Positions 17,305 through 27,065 of a stretch of 64,000 nucleotides of DNA are shown here, in pieces. A model generated the notes under the pieces. That model searched no databases. It saw nothing but the letters and a program-made list of their open reading frames with translations, and was not told the DNA's origin. Numbering within the stretch: the stretch's first letter is position 1; each line of letters opens with the position of its first letter. The position numbers and the translations under genes were made by a program. This DNA is from CAWBOY01 sp963790585 (lineage in GTDB: Bacteria; Planctomycetota; Planctomycetia; Gemmatales; Gemmataceae): the NCBI GenBank assembly GCA_963790585.1, contig CAWBOY010000002.1:1116001-1180000 (forward strand), written 5' to 3'.

Positions 17305-18107
17305 GGAATTCACTCCAAGGCTATCAGTCTCGTTCATTGGGGAATCATTTTTGGAAAGGTGCGATTTTGGCTCCGGTCACGGTTCGTTAGAGTTCGGCGG
17401 CGGTCATGCTCGCCTTAGACCACACGTAAAGTCGGCGGGTCGACCGGGTCGCCCTCGAATTATTTGCGGTTTTGGCCATCAATAAGGCGAGCCCTCACCA
17501 CTTTCGGCTAATGTGGAATGAGCAAATCAAGTAAAATTGAGCCAATAGGGCCATTGTATGATCAGCCGGAAAGTGAGCGATGCGCCAGGTCAAACTTCAT
17601 TGAAGTAACACAATGAAAAAATCTGGCGTGGATTGGGCGTAGGGTCTTTGGCTATCTTTCGGAGTTCATCATTCACAAGGGAACGGGACAGCCGTCCTCG
17701 TTCGCACGCTCGGCCATCCTGGGAAGTTTGTCTTCTGGCACTGTGAAGTACCTTTTTCCGCAGAGGCGCGGGCCTAGAAAACGTCTATATTCACTCAAGG
17801 AGCCATTCGAGTCGGAACGAGACATCGGAAGCGTTCAGGCGAGCCGTTTGTAGCTGGCAAGAGAGATTAGAATGGCCATCGCACGCCAAATCGTCGAGGC
17901 ACACGGGAGAAGTTCATTTGGGGCGTGCCTAGGAAGGGATTTTTTTCCAATCAAGCTGTCTTACGAAGAAGATACTTGAAAAGGGTATGTAAGAATATCC
18001 TGATTGTAGACGATACTGGCGCGGTTCGCTCCACGCCTCCGTGACAAGCAGATTGCTAAGACTTTAAGGCGCATGACTGTTTATCAATAGATAAGGAGAC
18101 CCGGGCT
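17305..18107. other. About 800 bp without a recognisable gene
   Basis: Separates the divergent phospholipase C and squalene-cyclase-type genes. No convincing frame, repeat or RNA gene was found. Only a good ribosome-binding site (ATAAGGAG, ending about 8 bases before 18,108) is evident. Promoters for both flanking genes must lie here, but I could not fix them. Confidence 0.6.
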
Positions 18108-19217
18108 ATGGTTCGACGCCTGTTCGCTGTCCTCTTGATGTTCGGCTTGGTCACGACAGTAGTCGCCATGGCCGTTGATGGAGGGCCTGACGCGAAAGAG
18201 ATTCAAACGATCCGCGACAAGGCCGTCGCCTATCTGCGCAAGACTCAGTCTCCCGACGGCAGCTTCTCGACCAAGACCACAGGCCCAGGTGCCACGTCTC
18301 TGGTCGTCGCGGCGTTGCTTCGAAACGGGATAGCCAGCGATGATCCGCTCGTAGCCAGGGCACTGGGCTATCTCGAAAAGAGCGTCAAAGCGGATGGCGG
18401 CGTCTACGACAAAGGCCTAGCCAATTATACGACGAGCGTGGCCGTGATGGCGTTCAAAGAAGCTAATACGGATGGCAAATATACTACGATTCTCAAGAAT
18501 GCAACGACCTTCCTCAAGACCTTGCAGAACTCGGCGAATAAGGAAGACCCGGCCTCGGGCGGCCTCTCCTATGACAAGAACAATAAAAAGCCCGATATGT
18601 CGAACACGCAGTATTTTGTTGATGCGCTGCTCAGCGCCGGCGTGTCCAAGGACGATCCCGCCATCAAGCAGGCACTTCTGTTTACAAGCCGTTGTCAGAA
18701 CCTGGCCGACGATGAGGGGAATGATCAACCATTCGCCAAAAAGGCTACCGCGGATGACGAGGGCGGCTTGACGTATGACCCGATTGACCCCTCTAACAGC
18801 CGGCACAAGACGCCCGAAGGCGGACTGAGGTCGCTCGGCGCAATGACGTATGGCGGCCTCAAGACATTCCTCTACGCCGGCGTTAGCAAGAACGATCCGC
18901 GCGTCAAAGCAGCCGTGAAATGGATCCGGGGGCATTACACGCTGGAGGAAAACCCGGGCATGGGCCAGGCGGGGCTTTATTACTACTACCACACCTTCGG
19001 CAAAGCTATGGAGGCCCTTGGCGATGAGAAATTCAAGGATTCCAAAGGTACGGAACATGAATGGCGCAAAGAATTGTTCGAAGCATTGAAGAAGCGACAG
19101 CAACCCAACGGAAGCTTCACCAATGCGACCGACCGCGCCTTTGGCGAGGCTGACCCAAACCTGGCCACCGCGTTCGCGTTGTTGACATTGCCTTATACCA
19201 AAGCGCCAATGAAATAA
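18108..19217 (+). CDS. Secreted prenyltransferase/squalene-cyclase-repeat protein
   Basis: 369 aa with an N-terminal signal (VRRLFAVLLMFGLVTTVVAMA). The body is an alpha/alpha-toroid built of repeats with QSPDGSF-type motifs: TQSPDGSFSTKTTGPGATSL near residue 45, GGLSYDKNNKKPDMSNTQYFVDAL near 150, YGGLKTFLYAGVSKNDPRV near 248 and KKRQQPNGSFTNATDR near 333. Catalytic DXDD of true squalene cyclases is not evident, so enzyme function is doubtful. The group is common as exported proteins in planctomycetes. A paralog follows directly, 74 bp downstream, in the same direction. Confidence 0.88.
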   Translation: MVRRLFAVLLMFGLVTTVVAMAVDGGPDAKEIQTIRDKAVAYLRKTQSPDGSFSTKTTGPGATSLVVAALLRNGIASDDPLVARALGYLEKSVKADGGVYDKGLANYTTSVAVMAFKEANTDGKYTTILKNATTFLKTLQNSANKEDPASGGLSYDKNNKKPDMSNTQYFVDALLSAGVSKDDPAIKQALLFTSRCQNLADDEGNDQPFAKKATADDEGGLTYDPIDPSNSRHKTPEGGLRSLGAMTYGGLKTFLYAGVSKNDPRVKAAVKWIRGHYTLEENPGMGQAGLYYYYHTFGKAMEALGDEKFKDSKGTEHEWRKELFEALKKRQQPNGSFTNATDRAFGEADPNLATAFALLTLPYTKAPMK

Positions 19218-19291
19218 TGGTCCGTCTCGATCAAAGCGTGAGTTGAAGTCAGCGGCGTAACCACTTTTGTTGCCTCTTGGAGATCCTCACA

Positions 19292-20443
19292 ATGACCATA
19301 CGATGGGCCGTTTCTGCCGTGGTGATATTGGTTGTCACGACTTCCTTCGCCACATCCTGGGCCCAAGATCCCGCCAAGGGCTTTGGGCCAGATCCCAAGG
19401 ATTGGGAGAAAGCGGTTACGGGCGGCGTGACTTATCTAAAGTCGCGCCAGGCCGGCGATGGCACTTGGAACAAGGCATCCAGTCCCGCTCTCACGGGGAT
19501 CGTGTTGAACGCTTTGTTCCGCAGCGGCAAGGTCAAAGCGGACGACCCGGTCGCCGCCAAGGCTTTGAAATATATCGAATCGACGGTAGACGCCAAGGAA
19601 GGACACATTGCTGGCGCAGGCGCTCGGGTCAACCTGCAGAACTACGGCACTTGCGTTAATTTGCTGGCGCTCAAGGCTTCCGGCGAGGACCAAAAATATG
19701 CCAAGGTGATTGCCAACGCGGTGGCCTTTCTCAAGAAGCTGCAGTGGGACGAGACGGAAGGGAAGACGCCCAATGACGACATCTATGGCGGCGCGGGCTA
19801 CGGCGGCAATTCCCGGCCTGATCTCTCGAACACGCAGTTCTTGCTCGATGCCATGAAAGCGGCTGGAGTGCCTAAGGATGATCTCGTCTACAAAAAAGCT
19901 CTGATTTATGTCAGCCGCTGTCAAAACCTGCGCAGCGAGTACAACGATCAACCCTGGGCCGACAAAATCAACGACGGCAGTTTCATTTATGGCGCCGGGC
20001 CCGCCGGCGAGACGCGTGGCGACCCAGGTAGCGACGGCGCACGCCCAGGCTACGGCAGCATGACCTATGCCGGTTTGAAAAGTCTCGCCGCCTGCGGCGT
20101 CTCCCAAGACGACCCACGTTTCAAAAAGGGATTCGAGTGGATCTGCAAAAATTATTCAGTCGATCTAAACCCCGGCATGCCCGCAGGCGCCGGCCAGCGC
20201 GGCTACTATTACTACCTGGCCACGATGGCGAAATGTCTAGAGACTTTGGGGATCGATGAAGTGACCGATGCCGCTGGCAAAAAACATGACTGGCGCGCGG
20301 AAATCACGACGGCACTGATCAACCGTCAGAAAAAGGACGGCAGCTGGACCAATGAAATCGCCAGCTGGATGGAGAGCGATCCGGAATTGGTTACATCCTA
20401 CGCATTGCTCGCGCTCAGCCACTGCGCTCCGAAGGCGAAGTGA
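19292..20443 (+). CDS. Secreted prenyltransferase/squalene-cyclase-repeat protein, paralog
   Basis: 383 aa and clearly related to the preceding gene: SRQAGDGTWNKASSPALTGIVLNAL, GAGYGGNSRPDLSNTQFLLDAM, YAGLKSLAACGVSQDDPRF, NPGMPAGAGQRGYYYYLATMAKCLETLG and RQKKDGSWTNE. Start ATG 19292 (MTIRWAVSAVVILVVTTSFATSWA, an export signal) has GGAG 9 bases upstream; TTG 19277 is in frame but has no support. The order of the shared motifs matches its neighbour throughout, so the pair arose by tandem duplication. They may form a hetero-oligomer; that is inference. Confidence 0.88.
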   Translation: MTIRWAVSAVVILVVTTSFATSWAQDPAKGFGPDPKDWEKAVTGGVTYLKSRQAGDGTWNKASSPALTGIVLNALFRSGKVKADDPVAAKALKYIESTVDAKEGHIAGAGARVNLQNYGTCVNLLALKASGEDQKYAKVIANAVAFLKKLQWDETEGKTPNDDIYGGAGYGGNSRPDLSNTQFLLDAMKAAGVPKDDLVYKKALIYVSRCQNLRSEYNDQPWADKINDGSFIYGAGPAGETRGDPGSDGARPGYGSMTYAGLKSLAACGVSQDDPRFKKGFEWICKNYSVDLNPGMPAGAGQRGYYYYLATMAKCLETLGIDEVTDAAGKKHDWRAEITTALINRQKKDGSWTNEIASWMESDPELVTSYALLALSHCAPKAK

Positions 20444-20453
20444 GGAGGAGTTT

Positions 20454-20564
20454 ACCGAGCCTGAAGCGTAAGCAAAGGGGCATTTGTATTACCGAGCCTG
20501 AAGCGTAAGCGAAGGGGCATTACACCGATGTAATGCCCCTTCGCTTACGCTTCAGGCTCGGTAA
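20454..20564. repeat. GAGCCTGAAGCGTAAGC repeat, three arms
   Basis: Direct copies begin at 20,454 and 20,491, and an inverted copy ends at 20,564. The last two form a near-perfect long hairpin with a short loop. The core is GAGCCTGAAGCGTAAGC. The same arm occurs at 23,963-24,055 and 28,534-28,609. It lies between convergent genes and is probably a bidirectional terminator. Confidence 0.85.
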
Positions 20565-20589
20565 TTGATGTCACTAGCTAACTTGAAGA

Positions 20590-21546
20590 TCAATGAGCGT
20601 TCGACCCGCACAATAATGACAACACCGCCATGCGGACGGCTAAGCCGTTTGTCACCTGTTTCAGAATGGCGCTATGCGGCCCGTCGGCCACTTCGGGCGT
20701 AAGCTCAACTCCCCGATTGATCGGTCCGGGCGCCAGCAAAAGGATCTCCTTCTTCGCTTTTTCAATACGCTCGCTGTTCATGCCGAATAGGCGAAAATAC
20801 TCCTGAATCGATGGAAACAAGCCAGAGCGCTGGCGCTCGAATTGAATTCGCAGCACGTTGACCACGTCGCAGCGCGGCAGGATGTCGTCGAGGCGGTAAG
20901 CGACTTCGACGCCGAGCTGCTGGATCTGCGCTGGGATCAGCGTCGGCGGCCCACAAACGATGACCTTGGCGCCTAGCTTGAGCAGGCCATGAATGTTGCT
21001 CCGAGCCACGCGGCTATGAGCGATGTCGCCGACGAGGCCAACCGTCAGCCCTTCGATTCGGCCCTTGATCTGGCGGATGGTGAAGATGTCCAGCAGGCCC
21101 TGCGTCGGATGTTCATGCGCCCCGTCGCCGGCGTTGATGATCCCGGCATCGAGATGATGCGAAAGCAGATGGGGCGCGCCGGGAACGGAGTGCCGCACCA
21201 CGACGATATCGATGCCCAAAGCTTCGATATTCTTGGCAGTGTCGATAAACGATTCGCCTTTGCTGACGCTGGAGCCGGTCGATGTGAAATCGATTGTGTC
21301 CGCGGATAAGCGTCGGGCGGCCAGGCTGAAACTGGTGCGAGTGCGCGTCGACGGCTCGAAGAACAGATTGACGACGACCTTGCCTTTGAGATGGTCATGT
21401 TTTTTATGTGGACTCCGCCTCGGCTCGACGAATTGCTCGGCCGTGTCGAGAATCGTCACCAGCTCCTCACGGCTCAACTCTTCGAGGCCGAGGAGATGCC
21501 GGCGTGTCCATGACGCGACCTTCGGCTGTCGTTCGGTCGGTTCCAT
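20590..21546 (-). CDS. pyrB: Aspartate carbamoyltransferase catalytic subunit
   Basis: Condenses aspartate with carbamoyl phosphate in pyrimidine synthesis. Motifs: FFEPSTRTRTSFSLAARRL (carbamoyl phosphate site) near residue 63, HPTQGLLDIFTI near 145, VGDIAHSRVARSN and LLAPGPINRGVEL near the end. Start set at M 21546 (MEPTERQPKV), which has a GGTGGAG box 9 bases upstream. A TTG at 21,588 lies inside the end of ligA and would give a 14-residue extension. It follows ligA on the same strand with only 25 bp between, so both are probably on one transcript. Confidence 0.95.
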   Translation of the reverse strand: MEPTERQPKVASWTRRHLLGLEELSREELVTILDTAEQFVEPRRSPHKKHDHLKGKVVVNLFFEPSTRTRTSFSLAARRLSADTIDFTSTGSSVSKGESFIDTAKNIEALGIDIVVVRHSVPGAPHLLSHHLDAGIINAGDGAHEHPTQGLLDIFTIRQIKGRIEGLTVGLVGDIAHSRVARSNIHGLLKLGAKVIVCGPPTLIPAQIQQLGVEVAYRLDDILPRCDVVNVLRIQFERQRSGLFPSIQEYFRLFGMNSERIEKAKKEILLLAPGPINRGVELTPEVADGPHSAILKQVTNGLAVRMAVLSLLCGSNAH

Positions 21547-21571
21547 GCCGCGCACTCCACCTTGATGGACG

Positions 21572-23595
21572 CTATTCGCCCGTTTCAACCAGCTTCAAAA
21601 ACTCATCTTCCGTCAGCACTTTGACGCCCAGCTTGTTCGCCTTGTCGAGCTTACTCCCGGCTTTCTCGCCGGCGACGACGTAGCTGGTGTTCTTCGATAC
21701 GCTATCCCCCGGCTTGCCGCCGTGCTGTTTGATAAAGGCCTCGATGCCAAGGCGATCAAAGTTCTTGAGCGAACCGGTCACGACAATCGTTTTGCCCGCG
21801 AGCGCTGCGCCACCAGTGCTCGGAGCCTGTACGTCTTCCGTGAGCTTCAGTCCCAGCTCGCGAAAGTCACGGACCAACTCTTGGCCTTCCGGGCCATGCA
21901 GAAAACTGTACAGACTCTCCGCGCGCTCAGGGCCGAAACCGGGAATCTCCTCGAGATCCTCCTTGGTCGCCGTGAGTAGGGCATCGAGCGATGGGTAGGT
22001 CCGGGTCACCAGCTCGGCCATGCTGTCGCCGATCATATAGATACCGAGGCCGGCGAGCAGGCGCGTCAGTCCGCGATCTTTACTGGCTTCGATGCCATCG
22101 AGTAGATTCTGCGCCGACTTTTTGCCGACGCGCTCGAGCGACAGCAGCTGTTCTTGCGTCAGCCGATAGAGGTCGCTGACTTTCTTGACCAGGCCGCTTG
22201 TAACCAGCTGCTTGGCCATCTCTTCGCCGAGACCTTCGATGTCCATGCGTGTGCGCTTGGCGAACAACTCGATATGCCCTTGAACTTGGGCGGGACAAGT
22301 CATGGCGGCGGTGCAATAAACCTTGCCCTCCTCGCGCTGCGTCGGGGCGCCGCACGAAGGGCACACAGCGGGCACGGCCAGTGGTCGTTCAGTCCCAGTG
22401 CGTGCCTCGGCCACCGAGCGCACTACATAGGGGATAATCTCCCCCTTTTTCTCGACGACGACAAAATCGCCAATGCGGATGTCTTTTATCTCGACTTGAT
22501 CGAAATTATGCAGCGTGCGCGCGAAACCGTCGTCTGCGATAGGCGCACCGGATCAAGGTGGGCGATCGGCGTCAGCACGCCATCCTTGCCCACGGAGAGT
22601 TCAATCTCGTTCAAGCGCGTCGTCGCTTGCTCGGCAGGAAACTTGTAGGCCGCGATCCAGCGCGGCACTTTGGACGTGGTTCCAAGCCGACGTTGTTGAT
22701 CGAGGTCATCAACCTTGATGACGAGGCCATCGGTATCGTAATCGAGTTGATGACGCTTCTCGGCCCAGGTGTCGCAGTAGGCGATCACGGCGTCGATGTT
22801 GTCGAATTTCTCGATATTTGGATTCACCGGAAAGCCAAAGTCGCGCAGCAACTGAAGGGCATCGCTTTGCGTCTTGACGGTGACGCCTTCCAGAGCGCCC
22901 AAGCTATAGGAGAACAGGCGCAGATTGCGCTGCGCGCACTCTTTCGGATCGAGCAGCTTGAGGGTTCCCGCGGAGAGGTTTCGCGGGTTGGCGTAGGGCT
23001 CTTCTCCCTCGGCGACCATTCGCTGGTTCAGCTTCACGAAATCGGCTCGGCTCATGTAGACTTCGCCGCGCGCTTCAAACAGCTTTGGCGGCTTGGCGCT
23101 GCGCAGGCGTAGCGGAATGCCACGGACCGTCTTGAGATTCTGCGTCACATCGTCGCCGCGCTCGCCGTCGCCGCGCGTCGCGCCGACGGTAAATAGGCCA
23201 TCGATATAAGTCAGAGAAATGGCCACGCCATCGATCTTGAGTTCGACGACGTAGGTTACTTTTTCACCCTTGTTCAGCAGCTTGCGAATGCGTGTGTCGA
23301 ACTCGCGTAGATCGTTGGCGTTGTACGTGTTGTCGATCGACAGCATGGGCCGTTTGTGAACAACCGTGGTAAAGCCGTCGATCGGCTGGCCGCCGACGCG
23401 CTGCGTTGGGCTGTCGGGAGTCAACAGTTCTGGATGAGCCGTTTCTAGTGCCTGTAGTTCTTTGAGGAGCCGATCGTATTCCTGATCCGAGATGACGGGG
23501 CGAGCCTCGACGTAATAGAGATAATTATGATGGTTTATCTCTTCACATAGTGCGGCGGCTCGTTCGCGCGGCTTGAGCGCTTTTGTGGACGACAT
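21572..23595 (-). pseudogene. ligA: NAD-dependent DNA ligase, one frameshift
   Basis: Essential replication and repair ligase. The N-terminal piece (23,595 to about 22,523) has the adenylation domain with the active-site lysine in VVELKIDGVAISL near residue 118. The second piece, in another frame, carries the zinc finger CPSCGAPTQREEGKVYCTAAMTC, helix-hairpin-helix repeats (LEEIPGFGPERAESL) and a C-terminal BRCT domain (GKTIVVTGSLKNFDRLGIEAF). Adding one base inside TVSRA|TLHNFDQVEIKDIRIGD near 22,523 restores an about 674-aa enzyme of normal length. Because the gene is essential unless duplicated, this is probably a sequencing error; checking read support would settle it. Confidence 0.92.
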
Positions 23596-23598
23596 CGG

Positions 23599-23937
23599 TC
23601 AACCCTCGTGGGAAAGAGGTGGGCTAGGCTGTTTTTCTTGATCGGCTGGTAGTGTGGCCTCGCTGCGCTCTTTTTTCAAGCTCCGCAGCCGATCGAGTCC
23701 CATGCTCGCGATACCGAGGACGATGACGAATCCGAGTTCCCAGAGCAGCCAGGTGCCGCCATGCTCGCGCAGCGCCGCGCGAAACGCCGAAGGCGGCGGC
23801 AGCTGCCCGGCGTCCGCGGCTTTCTGTTCGATGAGGGGAATGATGGCGTACGCGACGGCATTGATGGAAAAGATGCCGCCGGCGATGAGTAAAAGGAGAT
23901 AAAGCGGGTTGCGCGGCTCGGGATCGTTTGCGGGCAT
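23599..23937 (-). CDS. Small two-helix membrane protein of unknown function
   Basis: 112 aa starting MPANDPEPRNPLYLLLLIAGGIFSINAVAYAIIPL, with a second membrane segment WLLWELGFVIVLGIASMGLDRL and a charged, proline-ended tail. Start at 23,937 was chosen because the longer frame reads upstream through the GAGCCTGAAGCG repeat. The stop is 3 bp before the ligA start, so they form an operon with pyrB. No family is recognised. Similar short membrane proteins precede ligA in other planctomycetes as far as I recall, but I cannot confirm that. Confidence 0.7.
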   Translation of the reverse strand: MPANDPEPRNPLYLLLLIAGGIFSINAVAYAIIPLIEQKAADAGQLPPPSAFRAALREHGGTWLLWELGFVIVLGIASMGLDRLRSLKKERSEATLPADQEKQPSPPLSHEG

Positions 23938-23962
23938 CGGCGGTATCCGATTTTTAGGAAAA

Positions 23963-24055
23963 CCCGTCCGAGCCTGAAGCGTAAGCGAAGGACATTTTGT
24001 ATTTATTAATTCAAAATACAAAATGTCCTTCGCTTACGCTTCAGGCTCGGACGGG
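23963..24055. repeat. GAGCCTGAAGCGTAAGC long hairpin
   Basis: A nearly perfect inverted repeat: arms of about 40 bases (beginning CCCGTCCGAGCCTGAAGCG) around a TTTATTAATT loop. Second member of the family seen at 20,454 and 28,534. It sits between ndk and the ligA operon, both on the minus strand, so it can terminate ndk. Confidence 0.88.
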
Positions 24056-24070
24056 TGGGGTGAACCGACA

Positions 24071-24523
24071 TTACGAGCCTACGACCCAGGCGGCGTCGAC
24101 TGGCTGCCAGGTGACGAGTTCTTCGGGCTTGAACCAGAGCGCGATCTCCGTGGCCGCGTTCTCGGCGCTGTCGCTGCCGTGAATCAGGTTGTTTTGAATG
24201 CTTAGCGCGAAATCGCCGCGGATGGTCGCGGGTGGCGCCTTGGTGCCGTCGGTCGGACCCATCAGACCGCGAATGACCGCGACGGCCTCCCGGCCTTCGA
24301 GGGCGATCGCCACGGTCGGGCCCGCCGTCAGGAACGTCAGCAGCGATTCATAAAAGGGTTTGCCCTTATGCACCGCGTAGTGATCTTCGGCCAATTTTCG
24401 GGTCGCCTGAACGAATTTCAGCCCGAGGAGGCGCAATCCTTTTTGCTCGAAGCGCGCCAGGATCGTTCCGACCAGGCGGCGTTGCACGCAGTCGGGTTTC
24501 AGCAGCACCAGGGTTCGTTGCAT
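24071..24523 (-). CDS. ndk: Nucleoside diphosphate kinase
   Basis: Balances nucleoside triphosphate pools by phosphotransfer through a phosphohistidine. 150 aa. MQRTLVLLKPDCVQRRLVG is the classical N-terminus, GPTVAIALEGREAVAVIRGLMGPTD lies mid-protein, and the active-site histidine is in NLIHGSDS near residue 119. Start 24,523 is fixed by homology; the open frame extends 460 bp further but that part has no coding character and contains a long inverted repeat. An AGAGA-type purine run lies just upstream of the ATG. Confidence 0.95.
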   Translation of the reverse strand: MQRTLVLLKPDCVQRRLVGTILARFEQKGLRLLGLKFVQATRKLAEDHYAVHKGKPFYESLLTFLTAGPTVAIALEGREAVAVIRGLMGPTDGTKAPPATIRGDFALSIQNNLIHGSDSAENAATEIALWFKPEELVTWQPVDAAWVVGS

Positions 24524-24706
24524 ATCGTCTTCTCTCTTTAGCCTGAGTAGTCTTGATTCCAGCGAAGTTAGTTTAGGAACTGGGCGCGGTAGGTGTCGTT
24601 GGGATCTTCGGTATGATCCGACGACGAGGAGCGAGGGATTCGTACAAGCTCGTAATACCTTTACATCGGAAGGCCCTTCGCAGCCGAAGATAGGAAGGCC
24701 GGCCAA

Positions 24707-24858
24707 GAGCCTGTCCGATAAGGCTGTGGCGGCACGTTTCCTACGTGCCGGAGGTGACAATCGCCGTTGGCGTGTACATATAGTACGGGCAAACTCCCGA
24801 ACATGACGACTCATCGGCACGTTGGAAACGTGCCGCCACAACCTTATGGGATAGGCTC
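24707..24858. repeat. Long inverted repeat upstream of ndk and the esterase
   Basis: Left arm about 24,707-24,741 (GAGCCTGTCCGATAAGGCTG..GGCACGTTTCC) and right arm about 24,824-24,858 (GGAAACGTGCC..CCTTATGGGATAGGCTC), with mismatches. Another smaller palindrome (GGCACGTTTCCTACGTGCC) is nested at the inner end of the left arm. The 366-bp gap between ndk and the esterase holds nothing else. Confidence 0.7.
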
Positions 24859-24889
24859 CTAACCGCGTCTCGATGTTATCTGATCCGCC

Positions 24890-25974
24890 ATGGCAAGAGG
24901 CGTCACCGTGAGATCGTTTCTTTGGACTGGCGTCTTGCTGTTGTGTTGTGCCGGACCTGCTTCGGCGGCGTTGCCGTCGATCTTGGGGCATCGCTTCGAG
25001 CTCGACCGCCTCAATCGCCGCCTAGCGGGGCAGGTCCTTGATTTCACGCACAACCATGGTGCCGATAATCGCATCTGGTCGGTCGCGCTCGGTCAGAAGC
25101 GGGATATGTATGTCTACCTTCCGCCTCATTTCAATCCGCAAACTCGCTATCCGTTATTGATCTGGCTGCATGGAATCGCTCAAGACGAGACGGCGTTCCT
25201 CTCGCTCTTCGCGGAGCGTTTTGACACGGCGATTCGCGAGGGCCGGCTGCCTCCGGTCATCATCGCAGCCCCCGACGGCAGCTTTCATTCGATGATCGGC
25301 CTAGTAGCCGGAGGTAGTTTTTTCGCTAATACGCCTCGAGGCGGTCCGTATGAAGACTATTTGATGAATGACGTCTGGAATTTCCTCTTCACGACGTTTC
25401 CGTTGTTGCCTAACCGCGAAGCCCATGCGATCGCCGGCATGTCGATGGGTGGCGGAGCCGCGTTCAACAAGGCCATCAAATATCAGGACCGTTTCAAGAT
25501 CGTCGCGGGAGTTTATCCGCCGGTTAACGTTCGGTACGCCGATTGCCATGGCAACGCACTGGCTGACTTTGATCCCAACTGCATCGGCTGGAAGACCGAT
25601 TTCAACAGCCCGCGCCGTCGTTGCTCGATTCTACGGCGTCATTACGCTGCGGCAGCGGCTCGTCGTCTTCCCACTCTACGGTCGGGGCAACCCGGACACG
25701 TTGTCTCTCATCGGCGCGAGAATCCGATCGAGATGCTTGACACATACGACGTCAAACCGGTGCGCTCTCGATGTACATCGGCTACGCTGGGCGCGACGAA
25801 TTCAATATCGACGCCCAGGTAGAGAGTTTCCTTTATCGCGCGAAGCAAAAAGGCCTGACGGTAGACGTCGGCTATGAACCGCTTGGCCACCATGACAACG
25901 CAACAGCTCAAAAGCTGCTGCCCGGTGTTATTGACTGGCTTGCCGTTCAGCTTGGGCCGATTGGCGCGAAATAG
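24890..25974 (+). pseudogene. Secreted alpha/beta-hydrolase (esterase D-like), three frameshifts
   Basis: Exported esterase: signal peptide VRSFLWTGVLLLCCAGPASA, then RDMYVYLPPHF near residue 66, LIWLHGIAQDE (oxyanion region), and the nucleophile motif GMSMGGGAAFN near residue 183. The frame breaks near 25,617, again near 25,714 and near 25,762. Following the three shifts gives AVVARFYGVITLRQRLVVFPL, then ENPIEMLDTYDVKP, then MYIGYAGRDEFNIDAQVESF and the C-terminal histidine in EPLGHHDN. The whole fold is thus recoverable at about 360 aa. Three indels within 150 bases, with all catalytic elements kept, look more like sequence error than old decay. Confidence 0.85.
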
Positions 25975-26116
25975 CCGGTGCCAGCGCTGCACCTACCAAG
26001 TAACTAGAGCAGCGCCATGTTGACCCTAGTCATCTCATTTTATCTAATCTAACATGGAAGGCTCGATCTCGTACAGCAGATCGGGCTTTCGCCCCCTCAC
26101 GAACCCAAGAGTCGCA

Positions 26117-26923
26117 ATGACCCCACTTCCCCAAGAGATGGAACTCGCGTTTTGGCGTCTCTATCGCGACTTTTTCGATAAAGCCGAAAAGAAAAGGCGC
26201 TGGTCGTTGCGCGATGATATTCCTTGGGATCAGTGCAACCCACACGTCAATCCGGCGGTGGGCGACGTCGTCGAGTCGTTCTGCGCCGTCGAGCTGTACC
26301 TTCCCGATTACTCGAGTAAGATCCTACCGATCGTGCGCTCCAGTCGGGGTCGCGCTTGGTTCTACGCCAATTGGGGCTACGAGGAATCGAAACATTCGCT
26401 GGCCCTCGGCGATTGGCTCCTCCGCTCAAAGAGCCGCACCGAAGAGCAGATGACCGACCTCGAAGAAATGGTCTTCAAAGGCCAATGGAACCTGCCTCAC
26501 GACAATCAGCTCGGCATGATGATTTATGCAATGGTTCAAGAGCTGGCGACCTGGCTGAGCTATCGCAACCTGCGGCATCGGCTGGAAGAGTCGACCGGCG
26601 ATCCAGCTTTGTCGCAGTTGCTCATCTTCGTCGCGGTTGACGAAAAGGCTCATTACGCCTTCTTCCGCGACTGCCTGACGATCCATTTGCAACACGATCG
26701 CGAGGGAACGCTGGAGCAGATGCGCCGGGTCATGAACAACTTCAGCATGCCGGCCATCCACGAGTTGGCCGAGGGCCGCCGCCGCGTCGCGGCTGTGAAA
26801 GAGCTGCGAATCCTCGATGAAGACGTCTATTACCGCGATGTCTATTTGCCAGTGCTGGAAGACCTCGGCGTGGATCGCCGCGAGATGCGCAACCGCGTAG
26901 CCACGAAAAAGAGTCTACGATAA
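26117..26923 (+). CDS. Acyl-ACP desaturase-like ferritin-fold protein
   Basis: 268 aa. The di-iron carboxylate pattern of soluble acyl-ACP desaturases is visible: WGYEESKHSLALGDWLL near residue 92 and VAVDEKAHYAFFRDCL near 173. Both supply ExxH ligands, with additional glutamates at FCAVELYLPDY and VQELATW. Start 26,117 (MTPLPQEMELAFWRLYRDFF) is used because upstream residues lack family similarity. In the family these enzymes insert a double bond in ACP-bound acyl chains, in the cytosol with ferredoxin. No ACP or ferredoxin gene is nearby, so substrate is unassigned. Confidence 0.85.
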   Translation: MTPLPQEMELAFWRLYRDFFDKAEKKRRWSLRDDIPWDQCNPHVNPAVGDVVESFCAVELYLPDYSSKILPIVRSSRGRAWFYANWGYEESKHSLALGDWLLRSKSRTEEQMTDLEEMVFKGQWNLPHDNQLGMMIYAMVQELATWLSYRNLRHRLEESTGDPALSQLLIFVAVDEKAHYAFFRDCLTIHLQHDREGTLEQMRRVMNNFSMPAIHELAEGRRRVAAVKELRILDEDVYYRDVYLPVLEDLGVDRREMRNRVATKKSLR

Positions 26924-26935
26924 CCGTGTGCATTT

Positions 26936-26963
26936 AGCCCTCGTCAAGCCGAGGGCTATATAA
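26936..26963. repeat. Palindrome with TATATAA tail
   Basis: AGCCCTCG..CCGAGGGCT followed directly by ATATAA. Diverged member of the CCCCCGGC palindrome family (1,433; 6,404; 36,673) sharing the TATAT flank. Probable terminator of the desaturase-like gene. Confidence 0.65.
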
Positions 26964-27065
26964 TGATTGACGCCGCCGTCTACACAGGTTTATAGTATAC
27001 ATACCGCTTGACGCCCCCCGCCTTCTCTCCTCCGCTGTCCAACCTGTGATGAGGTAAAACACACC

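Noticed and set aside
21700..21720. Another CCCCCGGC-family palindrome inside ligA
   Set aside because: Only the half CCCCCGGCTTGCCG matches; it is coding sequence for GGKPGDS in the BRCT domain.
24524..24991. N-terminal extension of ndk to 24,991
   Set aside because: The extra 156 residues are encoded by an inverted repeat and have no similarity; the normal ndk length starts at 24,523.
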